From: Chelativorans xinjiangensis
Lineage (GTDB): Bacteria > Pseudomonadota > Alphaproteobacteria > Rhizobiales > Rhizobiaceae
Assembly (NCBI RefSeq): GCF_009812055.1
Contig: NZ_WQNH01000043.1
Coordinates: 1-45,463, forward strand
Length of the DNA: 45,463 nucleotides
Reading direction: 5' to 3'
Positions 15,513 to 24,291 of this stretch are shown here, in pieces. The notes beneath the pieces were generated by a model. That model saw nothing but the letters and a program-made list of their open reading frames with translations. It ran no database searches and was not told where the DNA came from. Position 1 is the first letter of the stretch, and each line of letters starts with the position of its first letter. Position numbers and translations under genes: made by a program.

Positions 15513-17542
15513 CCGGCGCGAAACGCCCCTCCTACAGCGAGCGCAAATTCGGGTTCGTCGAGTGGTTCCGCCCCGGCGAGTACGAGCGCACGGAAACGGT
15601 GCTTCCCGAAATTATCGCTTCCGGCGCCTCCTATCTTCGCACACACCTGTCCTGGGCGGAGTATTTCGCGCCAGGGGGCCCGGAGTGGTTCGATTGGCTC
15701 CTGCCAAGGCTGGCCGAGAAGTTGGATGTGTTGCCGTGCATCCACTATACCCCACCCTCCATCTCACGTACGGGCAAGACGTCGGGCGCGCCGCGCCGCC
15801 TCCGCGATTATGCCGATTTCGTCGACCACGTGTTGACGCGCTACGGCCACCTCTTCCGTCATATCGAGCTGTGGAACGAACCGAACAACCTTCTCGACTG
15901 GGACTGGCGCGAAGACACCGATTTCCAGCTCTTTTGCGAGATGATCGGTGACGCCGCCCATTGGGCCCAGGAACGCGGCTGGAGTCCGGTTCTCGGAGGG
16001 CCGTCGCCTTTCGATCCATACTGGCTCGACCTGATGGGCGAAAGAGGCGTCCTGGACCGCGTCAGTGCCGTTGGGTTCCATGGTTTTCCAGGTACGTGGG
16101 ACAGCGAGAAAGGAAGCTGGGGCGGCTGGGATCTGCATATCGGCGAGATGCGGCGCATCGTCGACCGCTACAATAAAGCGGCGGAGATATGGATCACCGA
16201 AACCGGCTATTCGACCTGGCGCAACGACGAGGTCGAGCAGGCGCGGCGCTTCATCAGCGCACTCGATGTGCCGGCCGACCGCATGTATTGGTACAGCTGG
16301 CGCGACGTGCCGCACGACGTGGCTGTGCAGGAAGGTCTATGGTTCGACGTCCGCCACTATCATTTGGGTGCTGTCGATAATTCCGGTCGGCCGAAGTTGC
16401 TGGCGCGGCTTCTGACCGATGGCGGTGTTGAGAAGGTGGCGGAGATCGCACGCCTGGCCGCTCCCTCGATCGGCGCCAGAACCGAGCCCGTTCTGATCAC
16501 GGGCGGCAGCGGTTTTATCGGCGCCAATCTTGCGGACAGCCTGCTCGACGACGGCGAGGAGGTGATTGTTCTCGACAATCTGAGCCGTCCCGGTGTCGAT
16601 GAGAATCTCGGCTGGCTGAAGGAGAGGCACGGCGATCGCGTGCATCCGTTCCTTGCCGACGTGCGCGATTATATGACGATCTACCCCGCCGTCGCCGACG
16701 CCGGCTCGATCTTTCACCTAGCAGCTCAGACAGCCGTTACGAGCAGTCTCCTGCAGCCCTTTGACGACTTCGAGGTCAACGGCCGCGGAACGCTGAACGT
16801 GCTGGAGGCGGTCCACCAGTCGGGGCGGCGCATACCGATCGTCTTCGCCAGCACGAACAAGGTCTACGGATCACTCGAACACCTGGAGATGATCGAGCTG
16901 GAAGACCGCTATATGCCGGCCGACCGACAGGTGCATAAATACGGCATCGGCGAGGACTGCCGCCTTCGGTTCTGCACGCCCTACGGCTGCTCCAAGGGGG
17001 TGGCGGATCAATATGTGCTCGACTACGCCACCTCCTATGGCCTGCCGGCGGCGGTCTTGCGTATGAGCTGCGTCTACGGCCCGCGCCAGTTCGGCACGGA
17101 GGACCAGGGCTGGATCGCTCATTTCCTCATCCGCGCGCTGGAGAACAAGCCCATCACCATCTTCGGCGACGGCAAGCAGGTTCGCGATGTACTGCACGTC
17201 AGCGACGCCGTGGCTGCCTATCGGAAGGTGCTGCGCGATATCGCGGAGCTTCGCGGCGAAGCCTTCAACCTCGGTGGCGGCTCAGCCAACGCGGTTAGTT
17301 TGCAGGTCGTCCTGCAGAAGATCGCACACCTGAAGGGCAGCAAGCCGCACGTCAGGCGCGAAGACTGGCGGGCCGGCGACCAGCTCTATTTCGTGGCCGA
17401 CACGCGTTGCCTGAAACGACGTATCGGCTGGAGCCCCAAGGTGCCCTGGAGCGATGGCCTGGAGGATCTCATGGCCTGGTTGCGCGCGGAAAGGGTGTCG
17501 GTGCCCGACGACCGCGCCACGGCAAGAAGGATCGCGCGATGA
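15509..17542 (+). CDS. Bifunctional glycoside hydrolase-like / NAD-dependent epimerase fusion
   Basis: 677 aa. Residues 1-315 form a clan-A (beta/alpha)8 glycosidase-like domain: the putative acid/base Glu124 is in ELWNEPN, and the putative nucleophile Glu231 is in WITETGYST. Trp/Tyr-rich loops (SWAEYF, YWYSWRD) could bind sugar. No signal peptide is present, so this half is cytosolic. Residues 328-650 are an extended SDR: LITGGSGFIGANL, FASTNKVYG, and Tyr492-x3-Lys496 in YGCSKG. The VYGPRQFGTEDQGW and IFGDGKQVRDVLHV stretches are close to CDP-paratose 2-epimerase/UDP-hexose epimerases. The ATG overlaps the previous stop by 4 bp. A hydrolase fused to a sugar-nucleotide epimerase is unusual and may channel or edit a nucleotide-linked intermediate (inference). 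Confidence 0.85.
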   Translation: MTGAKRPSYSERKFGFVEWFRPGEYERTETVLPEIIASGASYLRTHLSWAEYFAPGGPEWFDWLLPRLAEKLDVLPCIHYTPPSISRTGKTSGAPRRLRDYADFVDHVLTRYGHLFRHIELWNEPNNLLDWDWREDTDFQLFCEMIGDAAHWAQERGWSPVLGGPSPFDPYWLDLMGERGVLDRVSAVGFHGFPGTWDSEKGSWGGWDLHIGEMRRIVDRYNKAAEIWITETGYSTWRNDEVEQARRFISALDVPADRMYWYSWRDVPHDVAVQEGLWFDVRHYHLGAVDNSGRPKLLARLLTDGGVEKVAEIARLAAPSIGARTEPVLITGGSGFIGANLADSLLDDGEEVIVLDNLSRPGVDENLGWLKERHGDRVHPFLADVRDYMTIYPAVADAGSIFHLAAQTAVTSSLLQPFDDFEVNGRGTLNVLEAVHQSGRRIPIVFASTNKVYGSLEHLEMIELEDRYMPADRQVHKYGIGEDCRLRFCTPYGCSKGVADQYVLDYATSYGLPAAVLRMSCVYGPRQFGTEDQGWIAHFLIRALENKPITIFGDGKQVRDVLHVSDAVAAYRKVLRDIAELRGEAFNLGGGSANAVSLQVVLQKIAHLKGSKPHVRREDWRAGDQLYFVADTRCLKRRIGWSPKVPWSDGLEDLMAWLRAERVSVPDDRATARRIAR

Positions 17543-18684
17543 CGCACGCTGTTTCCGCTATATCGACACATCGGCATCCGCAGCCGGGCGCACCGGTGCG
17601 CCTGCTGATGACAGTGGATGCCGTGGGCGGCGTGTGGCGCTATGCGATGGGTCTGGCGCGTGCACTTGCGCCCGACGGAGTCTCCATCGTCTTCGCCGGC
17701 CTCGGACCGGGCCCGACGGCGGAGCAGCGCGCCGAAGCGCAGGTTCTCGGCGAGCTTGTCTGGCTCGATGCGCCGCTCGATTGGACGTGCAAGCGCGAAA
17801 CCGAGTTGGAAGTCTTGCCGGAGTTGCTGCGGCATCTGGCAGTCGAATACCGGATTGACCTCATTCACCTCAATCTTCCCTCCCAGTCCTGCGGCTTGGA
17901 GGTCGACGTTCCCATCCTCGTCGTCTCCCATTCGTGCATCCCGACCTGGTGGCGGACGATGCGCGGAGAGCCGCTGCCCGACGAGTGGCAATGGCACATG
18001 AGACGCAACAAGTCCGGCTTCGAGCGCGCGGACGCCATAGTGGCGCCAAGCCGCAGCCACGCCAAATCTCTCGAAAACTGTTACGGCGCGCTGCCCCGCC
18101 TTACCGTGGTCCCGAATGCGCTCGCGGTCGCTCCGGAACCGGGGCCCAAGGAGGAGTTCGTATTCGCTGCGGCGCGCTGGTGGGACGAAAGCAAGAACGG
18201 CAAAATCTTCGACATTGCGGCGCAGCAGACGTCCTGGCCGCTTCTTATGGCAGGCCCTCTCTCCGCTCCCGACGGCCAGCACTTCATGCCCAAGCACGCC
18301 TACTACTGCGGCGAGCTCAGCAACCGCGAGGTTCTTGAGCACATGCGGCGAGCCGCCGTCGTTGTCTCGCCTTCGCTCTATGAGCCCTTTGGGTTGGTGG
18401 CGCTCGAGGCCGCTCACGCAGACTGCGCACTGGTTCTTTCCGACATCCCCACCTATCGCGAGCTGTGGCCGGACGCCGCATTTTTCTTCGACCCGCATGA
18501 CGCCGCGAGCCTCGTTGCCGCACTTGACCACCTGGTTGCCGATAGGGCGCTGCAGCGGGACTTGGCTATGCGGGCCTCCCAGCGCGCGCGGCATTTCACC
18601 CCAAGGGCGCAGGCCGAGGCGATGAGCGGGATCTACCGCTCGATGATCGCCGCGAGCCGCCGGCACAGCGCGGCGGGAGCGTGA
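17539..18684 (+). CDS. Family 4-type glycosyltransferase
   Basis: 381 aa, GT-B fold. The N-terminal half has the loop MTVDAVGGVWRYAMGLA for acceptor/nucleotide binding. The C-terminal half has RWWDESKNGK and the EX7E-type donor motif in PSLYEPFGLVALEAA, followed by CALVLSDIPTYRELW. It transfers a sugar from a nucleotide donor with retention (family knowledge); donor and acceptor are unknown. It has no membrane segment and is probably membrane-peripheral. The start ATG at 17539 overlaps the previous stop (ATGA). Confidence 0.9.
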   Translation: MTHAVSAISTHRHPQPGAPVRLLMTVDAVGGVWRYAMGLARALAPDGVSIVFAGLGPGPTAEQRAEAQVLGELVWLDAPLDWTCKRETELEVLPELLRHLAVEYRIDLIHLNLPSQSCGLEVDVPILVVSHSCIPTWWRTMRGEPLPDEWQWHMRRNKSGFERADAIVAPSRSHAKSLENCYGALPRLTVVPNALAVAPEPGPKEEFVFAAARWWDESKNGKIFDIAAQQTSWPLLMAGPLSAPDGQHFMPKHAYYCGELSNREVLEHMRRAAVVVSPSLYEPFGLVALEAAHADCALVLSDIPTYRELWPDAAFFFDPHDAASLVAALDHLVADRALQRDLAMRASQRARHFTPRAQAEAMSGIYRSMIAASRRHSAAGA

Positions 18685-18686
18685 CC

Positions 18687-19811
18687 ATGCGCCTTCTTTT
18701 CTATACCCACTCGCTCGTGTCCGACTGGAACCACGGCAACGCACACTTCCTGCGTGGCGTGATGCGCGAGCTCATGGCGCTCGGGCATGAGGTGCTTGCG
18801 CTCGAGCCCGCCAATGGTTGGAGCCGCACGAACCTGAAGGCCGAGCAGAGTTCTGCCGCCGTCGACCGCTTCGCGCGCGCCTTCCCCGGTTTGCGATCAG
18901 TCACTTACGGTCCCGGCTTCCCTCATGAGGAGGTGCTGCAGGACGCCGATATCGTGATCGTCCACGAGTGGACGGAGCGCTCGCTGGTCGAGCGCATCGG
19001 CCGGGCGCGTCGCATGGGGCGCTTCACGCTTCTCTTTCACGACACGCACCACCGTGCCGTCTCGGCGCGCCGGGATATCGAGGCGCTTCACCTTGAAGAT
19101 TATGACGGCGTCCTGGCATTTGGCGAATCTCTGCGTCAGCGCTATGTGGAGGCAGGATGGGGCCGCAGCGTGTTCACCTGGCACGAGGCGGCCGACACCG
19201 CTCTCTTCAAGCCCATATCGCATGAAGGCGACCGCCGTGATCTTATCTGGATCGGCAACTGGGGTGACAATGAGCGCACCGCCGCGCTGCGTGAATTCCT
19301 GATCGAGCCGGCGGCGAGGCTTGGCCTTTCAGGTACCGTGCGTGGCGTGCGCTATCCGCGCCGCGCGTTGGAGGCACTTGCCGAGGCCGGGCTCGACTAT
19401 GGCGGCTGGATCGCCAACGCGGATGTTCCGGCCGCCTTCGCACGCCACCGTGTAACGATGCATATTCCCCGGCGCCCCTATGTCAAGGCGCTACCGGGCA
19501 TCCCGACGATCCGCGTCTTCGAAGCTCTTGCTTGCGGAATCCCCCTGATCTCGGCGCCTTGGGACGATGCGGAAAATCTCTTTCGCCCCGGTGAGGATTT
19601 CCTCTTTGCGCGCGACGGTGCAGAGATGTCCGCACTGCTGCGCGAGATTCTGGCCGATCGCGGCCCCGCGGACGTCCTTGCGGCCTCTGGGCTGGAGACA
19701 ATTCGGGCGAGGCACACCTGCCGTCACAGGGCACGCGAACTTCTGTCGATCGTATCGTTTCTGGGCGGAGCGCGCACGGAAACCTCAATACGAAGGGAGG
19801 CTGCGGAATGA
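18687..19811 (+). CDS. CgeB-like glycosyltransferase (paralog 1)
   Basis: 374 aa. GT-B-type protein resembling the CgeB/spore-maturation family: MRLLFYTHSLVSDWNHGNA, IVHEWTERS, LIWIGNWGDNER and the C-terminal donor-site stretch PTIRVFEALACGIPLISAPW. The preceding stop overlaps a GTG at 18681, but GGGAG at 18675-18679 is correctly spaced for the ATG at 18687, which is preferred. It is followed by two further members of the same family (19808, 20899), pointing to repeated or branched sugar additions. The substrate is unknown. Confidence 0.82.
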   Translation: MRLLFYTHSLVSDWNHGNAHFLRGVMRELMALGHEVLALEPANGWSRTNLKAEQSSAAVDRFARAFPGLRSVTYGPGFPHEEVLQDADIVIVHEWTERSLVERIGRARRMGRFTLLFHDTHHRAVSARRDIEALHLEDYDGVLAFGESLRQRYVEAGWGRSVFTWHEAADTALFKPISHEGDRRDLIWIGNWGDNERTAALREFLIEPAARLGLSGTVRGVRYPRRALEALAEAGLDYGGWIANADVPAAFARHRVTMHIPRRPYVKALPGIPTIRVFEALACGIPLISAPWDDAENLFRPGEDFLFARDGAEMSALLREILADRGPADVLAASGLETIRARHTCRHRARELLSIVSFLGGARTETSIRREAAE

Positions 19812-20902
19812 AGATCGCGTTCTATGGGTCAAGCCTCCTGTCCTCCTATTGGAACGGAGCGGCAACATACTACCGTGGCCTGCTGCAGGCGCTGTCCAAG
19901 CTTGGCTACGACATCACCTTCTACGAGCCCAACATCCGCGAGCGTCAGCAGAACCGGGACATGGAACCGCCCGACTGGTGCCGCGTCGTCGTCTACGACT
20001 GTGACAGCGCATCGATGAAGCAAGCCGCGGCGTACGCGGCGGCAGCCGATGTCGTCGTCAAGGCAAGCGGCGTCGGCTTCGAAGATAACGCGCTGCTGCA
20101 GTTGGTTTTGAACGCGGCCCGACCCGAAGCGCTTACAATCTTCTGGGATGTCGATGCGCCTGCCACACTCGCCCAGATCGACCGCGACCGCGAGCATCCG
20201 TTGCTCCGCGATCTTTCGCGGATCGATCTCATTCTCACCTACGGCGGCGGCGACCCGGTGGTCTACGGGTACCGGGCGCTCGGCGCGCCGCATTGCATCC
20301 CCGTCTATAACGCGCTCGACCCTCTCACCCATCACCCCGTCGCCCCCGATCCACGCTTTGCGGCCGACCTTGCCTTCCTGGGCAACCGTCTGCCGGACCG
20401 CGAGGAAAGGGTGGAGACGTTTTTCTTCCGTGCGGCCTCGCTCCTTCCAGATCAAATATTTCTTCTAGGCGGGGCCGGCTGGTCCAGTCGGCGTCTGCCG
20501 GACAACCTGCGTTATCTCGGCCACGTGCCGACGCGCGACCACAACGCTTTCAACGTTTCCTCCAAGGCCGTCCTCAACATCAACCGGCAGAGCATGGCCA
20601 GCAATGGCTTCTCGCCGGCCACCCGCGTCTTCGAGGTGGCGGGCGCCGGCGCGTGCCTGATCACCGATAGCTGGGCCGGGCTGGATCTTTTCCTTGCCGA
20701 AGGCAGCGAGGCGCTGGTGGCACACGATGGCAAGGACGTCGCCGATATACTGTGCTCGCTGACGCCGGCCGAAGCTGAGAGGATCGGACGGGCGGCGCGG
20801 CAGCGCGTGATGCGCCAGCACACCTATGCCCATCGGGCCGAGCAGGTGCACCAGATACTTTCCGGGTTTCTGCCAAAGCCGCAAACGGAGGCTGCCGAAT
20901 GA
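19808..20902 (+). CDS. CgeB-like glycosyltransferase (paralog 2)
   Basis: 364 aa, same family as its neighbours: MKIAFYGSSLLSSYWNGAA, the central TIFWDVDAPATLAQI, LAFLGNRLPDRE and the C-terminal PATRVFEVAGAGACLITDSW with EALVAHDGKDV. The ATG overlaps the previous stop by 4 bp. It is closest to the next gene: both share the FWDVDAP/FYDIDTP motif (a possible nucleotide or metal site, inferred) and the NINRQSM/NITRADM stretch. Confidence 0.82.
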   Translation: MKIAFYGSSLLSSYWNGAATYYRGLLQALSKLGYDITFYEPNIRERQQNRDMEPPDWCRVVVYDCDSASMKQAAAYAAAADVVVKASGVGFEDNALLQLVLNAARPEALTIFWDVDAPATLAQIDRDREHPLLRDLSRIDLILTYGGGDPVVYGYRALGAPHCIPVYNALDPLTHHPVAPDPRFAADLAFLGNRLPDREERVETFFFRAASLLPDQIFLLGGAGWSSRRLPDNLRYLGHVPTRDHNAFNVSSKAVLNINRQSMASNGFSPATRVFEVAGAGACLITDSWAGLDLFLAEGSEALVAHDGKDVADILCSLTPAEAERIGRAARQRVMRQHTYAHRAEQVHQILSGFLPKPQTEAAE

Positions 20903-22038
20903 GCCGCCGGCTTAACATCGTCGTGATCGGCCTTTCGCTGTCGTCCTCCTGGGGCAACGGCCATGCCACAACGTATCGGTCGTTGCTCAGGGGCTTGCAT
21001 GCCAACGGCCACGACGTTCTCTTCCTGGAACGCGACGTGCCGTGGTATGCCGACAATCGCGACCTGGCCGCACCTGATTTCTGCCACCTCGAATACTACC
21101 GAAGCCTCGATGAGTTCGGTGCGTTCCTGCCGGAAATCCGCAAAGCCGACGCGGTCATCATCGGCTCGTTTGTGCCGGAGGGGGTTGCGGTGATCGACCG
21201 CGTCCGCGCGATGAACCCACCGCTTCTCTGCTTCTACGATATCGACACGCCGGTCACCATCGCGCGGCTGGAGGCCGGCGAGGAGGACTATCTGGCACGC
21301 CATCAAGTGCCGTATTTCGACCTTTACCTCTCCTTCACGGGCGGCCGCGTGCTCGAGCTTCTTGAAAGCCGCTATGGCGCCAGGCGCGCTGAGCCGCTGT
21401 TCTGCTCTGTCGATCCCGACTTCTATTTCCCTACCGGCGAGGACACACGCTGGGACCTCGGCTATCTGGGCACCTACAGCCCGGACCGGCAACCGGCGCT
21501 CGAACGGCTTCTGATGGAGCCCGCCCTGCGGCTGCCGGAGAAGCGCTTCGCGGTCGCCGGCCCGCAATACCCGGCGGATATCGACTGGCCGGAAAATGTC
21601 GAACGGATCGAGCACTTGCCGCCTTCCGCGCATGCGTCCTTCTACAGCAGGTCCCGCTTTACGCTGAACATCACGCGTGCCGATATGGTCGCCGCCGGTT
21701 TCTCGCCCAGCGTGCGCATCTTTGAGGCCGCCGCCTGTGCGACACCGATCATCAGCGATCGCTGGCCGGGACTGGGCGCGCTCTTGCCCGAGGGCGAGGC
21801 GGTTATCATAGCCGACACGCCGGAAGACGTCGTTCAGACACTGACGCAGCTTCCCGACGACGTGCGTCGCAGGGTTGCCAGAAGTGCGCGTGAGCGCGTT
21901 CTGGCAGGCCATACCGCGGTCGCACGTGCGAACGAACTTGCCAGACACATTGAAACGCTGAGCGAGGCCCGGATGCGGAGCGAGCGCCCCCCAATGCGGC
22001 ATGCGCCCGCGGTCAGAAGCGGAGGTCAGCCGTTATGA
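20899..22038 (+). CDS. CgeB-like glycosyltransferase (paralog 3)
   Basis: 379 aa: VIGLSLSSSWGNGHATTYRS, LCFYDIDTPVTIARLEAG, LGYLGTYSPDRQPALERLL, LNITRADMVAAGFSPSVRIF and AACATPIISDRWPGLGALLP. It overlaps the previous stop (ATGA) and the next start, so the operon is very tight here. The last 25 residues are basic, polar and probably disordered. I have seen proteins of this type beside TIGR04290 methyltransferases in rhizobia, but the product they build is not known to me. Confidence 0.82.
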   Translation: MSRRLNIVVIGLSLSSSWGNGHATTYRSLLRGLHANGHDVLFLERDVPWYADNRDLAAPDFCHLEYYRSLDEFGAFLPEIRKADAVIIGSFVPEGVAVIDRVRAMNPPLLCFYDIDTPVTIARLEAGEEDYLARHQVPYFDLYLSFTGGRVLELLESRYGARRAEPLFCSVDPDFYFPTGEDTRWDLGYLGTYSPDRQPALERLLMEPALRLPEKRFAVAGPQYPADIDWPENVERIEHLPPSAHASFYSRSRFTLNITRADMVAAGFSPSVRIFEAAACATPIISDRWPGLGALLPEGEAVIIADTPEDVVQTLTQLPDDVRRRVARSARERVLAGHTAVARANELARHIETLSEARMRSERPPMRHAPAVRSGGQPL

Positions 22039-23030
22039 AGACCGTACTGATCGCCGGCGGCGCAGGTTTTCTCGGCTCCCACCTTTGCGAAGCGATTCTG
22101 CGGGAGGGAAATCGCGTCATCTGCGTCGACAGCTTTCTTACCGGGGCGCGCGCCAACGTCGTGTCCTGGCGCGCCAACGACCGGTTCAAGCTGATCGAGA
22201 AGGACATCTGCATGCCCATCGAAATCGGCGAGAGGATCGACGAGATATACAATCTCGCCTGTGCCGCCTCGCCCCCGCGCTACCGTGCCGATCCTGTCCA
22301 TACCATGATGTCCAGCGTTCTGGGCACGCACAATCTGCTTCGGCTTGCCGAGCGCAAGGGCGCTACCTTTCTCCAGGCATCGACAAGCGAGGTGTATGGC
22401 GATCCTCAAGAACACCCGCAGAACGAGGACTACTGCGGAAACGTCAACTGCACCGGCCCCCGCGCCTGCTACGACGAGGGCAAGCGCGCGGCGGAGGCGC
22501 TGTGCTTCGATTTTCTGCGCCTCAACCGCGCCAATGTCCGCGTTGCCCGGATCTTCAACACATACGGGCCGCGCATGCAGCCGGACGACGGACGCATCGT
22601 CTCCACCTTCATCTGTCAGGCGTTGTCGGGCGCGCAGATCACCGTTCACGGCAGCGGCGAGCAGACGCGTTCCTTCTGCTATGTCTCCGACCTCGTGCAC
22701 GGCCTCATCCTCCTGATGCGCAAGCCGCAAAACCCAGGCCAGCCGATCAATCTCGGCAATCCGGGCGAGTTCACGGTGAAGGAGCTCATCGATCTTTTGG
22801 CGCGGCAGATCGGCACAAGGCCCGAAGTGATGCAATTGCCGATGGCGGAAGACGATCCGCAGCGGCGCCGGCCGGATATCCACCGCGCACAAGCCATCCT
22901 GGGGTGGGAGCCGCGCGTGCCGCTCGAGGAAGGACTGCGCAGAACCATCTCGTGGTTCCAGCTTACGACGCGCCGGCACGGCGGACGCCGGCCGGCCAAG
23001 CGGCCCGCAACGGAACCGCTCATCTGCTGA
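22035..23030 (+). CDS. UDP-glucuronate decarboxylase-like (UDP-xylose synthase) enzyme
   Basis: 331 aa extended SDR. LIAGGAGFLGSHLCEA binds NAD. The UXS hallmark ACAASPPRYRADPVHT follows, then QASTSEVYGDPQEHPQNEDY, GPRACYDEGKRAAEAL (Tyr-x4-Lys region) and RIFNTYGPRMQPDDGR. These match UDP-xylose synthases that convert UDP-GlcA to UDP-xylose with NAD recycling. UDP-GlcA would come from ugd at 12565, under a promoter of the same type. The ATG overlaps the previous stop. The last 25 residues are a basic tail rich in Arg and Pro. Confidence 0.88.
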   Translation: MKTVLIAGGAGFLGSHLCEAILREGNRVICVDSFLTGARANVVSWRANDRFKLIEKDICMPIEIGERIDEIYNLACAASPPRYRADPVHTMMSSVLGTHNLLRLAERKGATFLQASTSEVYGDPQEHPQNEDYCGNVNCTGPRACYDEGKRAAEALCFDFLRLNRANVRVARIFNTYGPRMQPDDGRIVSTFICQALSGAQITVHGSGEQTRSFCYVSDLVHGLILLMRKPQNPGQPINLGNPGEFTVKELIDLLARQIGTRPEVMQLPMAEDDPQRRRPDIHRAQAILGWEPRVPLEEGLRRTISWFQLTTRRHGGRRPAKRPATEPLIC

Positions 23031-23046
23031 CTTGAAGGAGAGCCGA

Positions 23047-23802
23047 ATGAATGTAGGCTTCCATCCGAAGCGGAAGGCGTCGATCCGCCAACGCATCGAG
23101 GAGCTGGCGCCGTGGTTTCACAACATGACCATCGGCGGCGTGGCGACTGCCCCCGACCATTTCCTCGGCGACTATCCGCGTTGCAAGTGGGAGAAATTCG
23201 CGCATGTCCTGCCGCAGGATATCGCCGGCTGCAGCGTCCTCGACATCGGCTGCAATGCCGGTTTCTACGCGATCGAGATGAAGCGGCGCGGTGCCGGTCT
23301 CGTCGTCGGGATCGACTCGAACCCGCGCTATCTGGCGCAGGCGGAGTTCGCCGCCACACAGGCCGGCATCGACCTCGAACTGCACCAGATGTCGGTCTAC
23401 GACGTCGGCAAGCTGGGTCGCAAGTTCGATCTTGTCCTCTTTCTGGGGGTACTCTACCACCTGCGCCACCCGCTTCTGGCGCTCGACCTCATCCATGAGC
23501 ATGTGGCGGGCGACCTGCTTCTCATGCAGTCTCTCCAGCGTGGCAGTGACACCGTGCCGGAGGTCCACGGCGACTACCCGTTCTCGGAATGGGAAGTGTT
23601 CGAGCAGGAAGATTTCCCGCGCCTCCACTTCGTCGAGCACCGCTATGCCGGTGACCCGACGAACTGGTTCATTCCCAATCGTGCCGCCGTGGAGGCCATG
23701 TTGCGCAGTGCCGGCTTCTGCATTGAGAAGCATCCGGAGCGCGAGGTCTATCTGTGCCGGCGCGGCGAGCGGCCGGAGATGGTCGAGCCGCCGCCGCTTT
23801 GA
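23047..23802 (+). CDS. SAM-dependent methyltransferase, TIGR04290-like
   Basis: 251 aa. The class-I methyltransferase motif is VLDIGCNAGFYAIEMKRRG, followed by VVGIDSNPRYLAQA, FLGVLYHLRHPLLAL and TNWFIPNRAAVEAMLRSAGF. It resembles tRNA mo5U34 methyltransferase-like (CmoB/DUF1698) proteins, but the TIGR04290 branch accompanies glycosyltransferases, so a sugar or lipid-linked glycan is the more likely acceptor (inference). ATG 23047 follows GGAG; the TTG at 23032 is less likely. It is eighth gene of the operon. Confidence 0.87.
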   Translation: MNVGFHPKRKASIRQRIEELAPWFHNMTIGGVATAPDHFLGDYPRCKWEKFAHVLPQDIAGCSVLDIGCNAGFYAIEMKRRGAGLVVGIDSNPRYLAQAEFAATQAGIDLELHQMSVYDVGKLGRKFDLVLFLGVLYHLRHPLLALDLIHEHVAGDLLLMQSLQRGSDTVPEVHGDYPFSEWEVFEQEDFPRLHFVEHRYAGDPTNWFIPNRAAVEAMLRSAGFCIEKHPEREVYLCRRGERPEMVEPPPL

Positions 23803-23875
23803 CGCCCTGGATACTCTTGAAACAATCTCCCCCGCTTTCCCGTTTCCGTCCATAACAGGCACAAGGAACAGGGCA

Positions 23876-24271
23876 ATGCAGTTCAACGATGTGCAGGTGC
23901 AGCGGCTCGACGCCGGCGACGGCTATTGGGCGGTGGTGACCTTTCGCGGCACCAGAGGCGAGACCATTGTCGTCCGTCTTCCACAGTCGGACGATGAGGT
24001 TAGAGAGAGCAGCGGCATGCTCGTCGGCAGCGCGCGCGCCGCCCTCCTTGACGCGGTGTCGGCAACCGAAGGCGAGGATCCGCTACCGTTGGCAGACGTC
24101 GAGGTCGATGCCTCGGGTCGCTCCATGGAGACGCCGATCGCGGCACCTTCGCTGGAAGAGAAAGACGACAATCCTTATCAGAGGCCGGGCGAAGCACTTC
24201 CCGGCTCGGAGGAAGAGTCAAACCTTCTGCGCAATCCGTCGCAGGAGAAAGGTCGCTTCGGCGAGGGATAG
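23876..24271 (+). CDS. Hypothetical protein, 131 aa
   Basis: The N-terminal half could form a small beta sheet (MQFNDVQVQRLDAGDGYWAV, then VVTFRGTRGETIVVRLPQ); the C-terminal half is acidic and probably disordered (DDNPYQRPGEALPGSEEE). It has no membrane segment. It starts 73 bp after the methyltransferase with no promoter of the EcfG type in the gap, so it is probably the last gene of the operon. No family was recognised. Confidence 0.65.
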   Translation: MQFNDVQVQRLDAGDGYWAVVTFRGTRGETIVVRLPQSDDEVRESSGMLVGSARAALLDAVSATEGEDPLPLADVEVDASGRSMETPIAAPSLEEKDDNPYQRPGEALPGSEEESNLLRNPSQEKGRFGEG

Positions 24272-24291
24272 CATTTCAACCGTCAGCGCAC

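Noticed and set aside
17386-18744. 452-aa minus-strand frame over the GT4 gene.
   Set aside because: Antisense shadow; the plus strand has a complete glycosyltransferase and operon overlaps.
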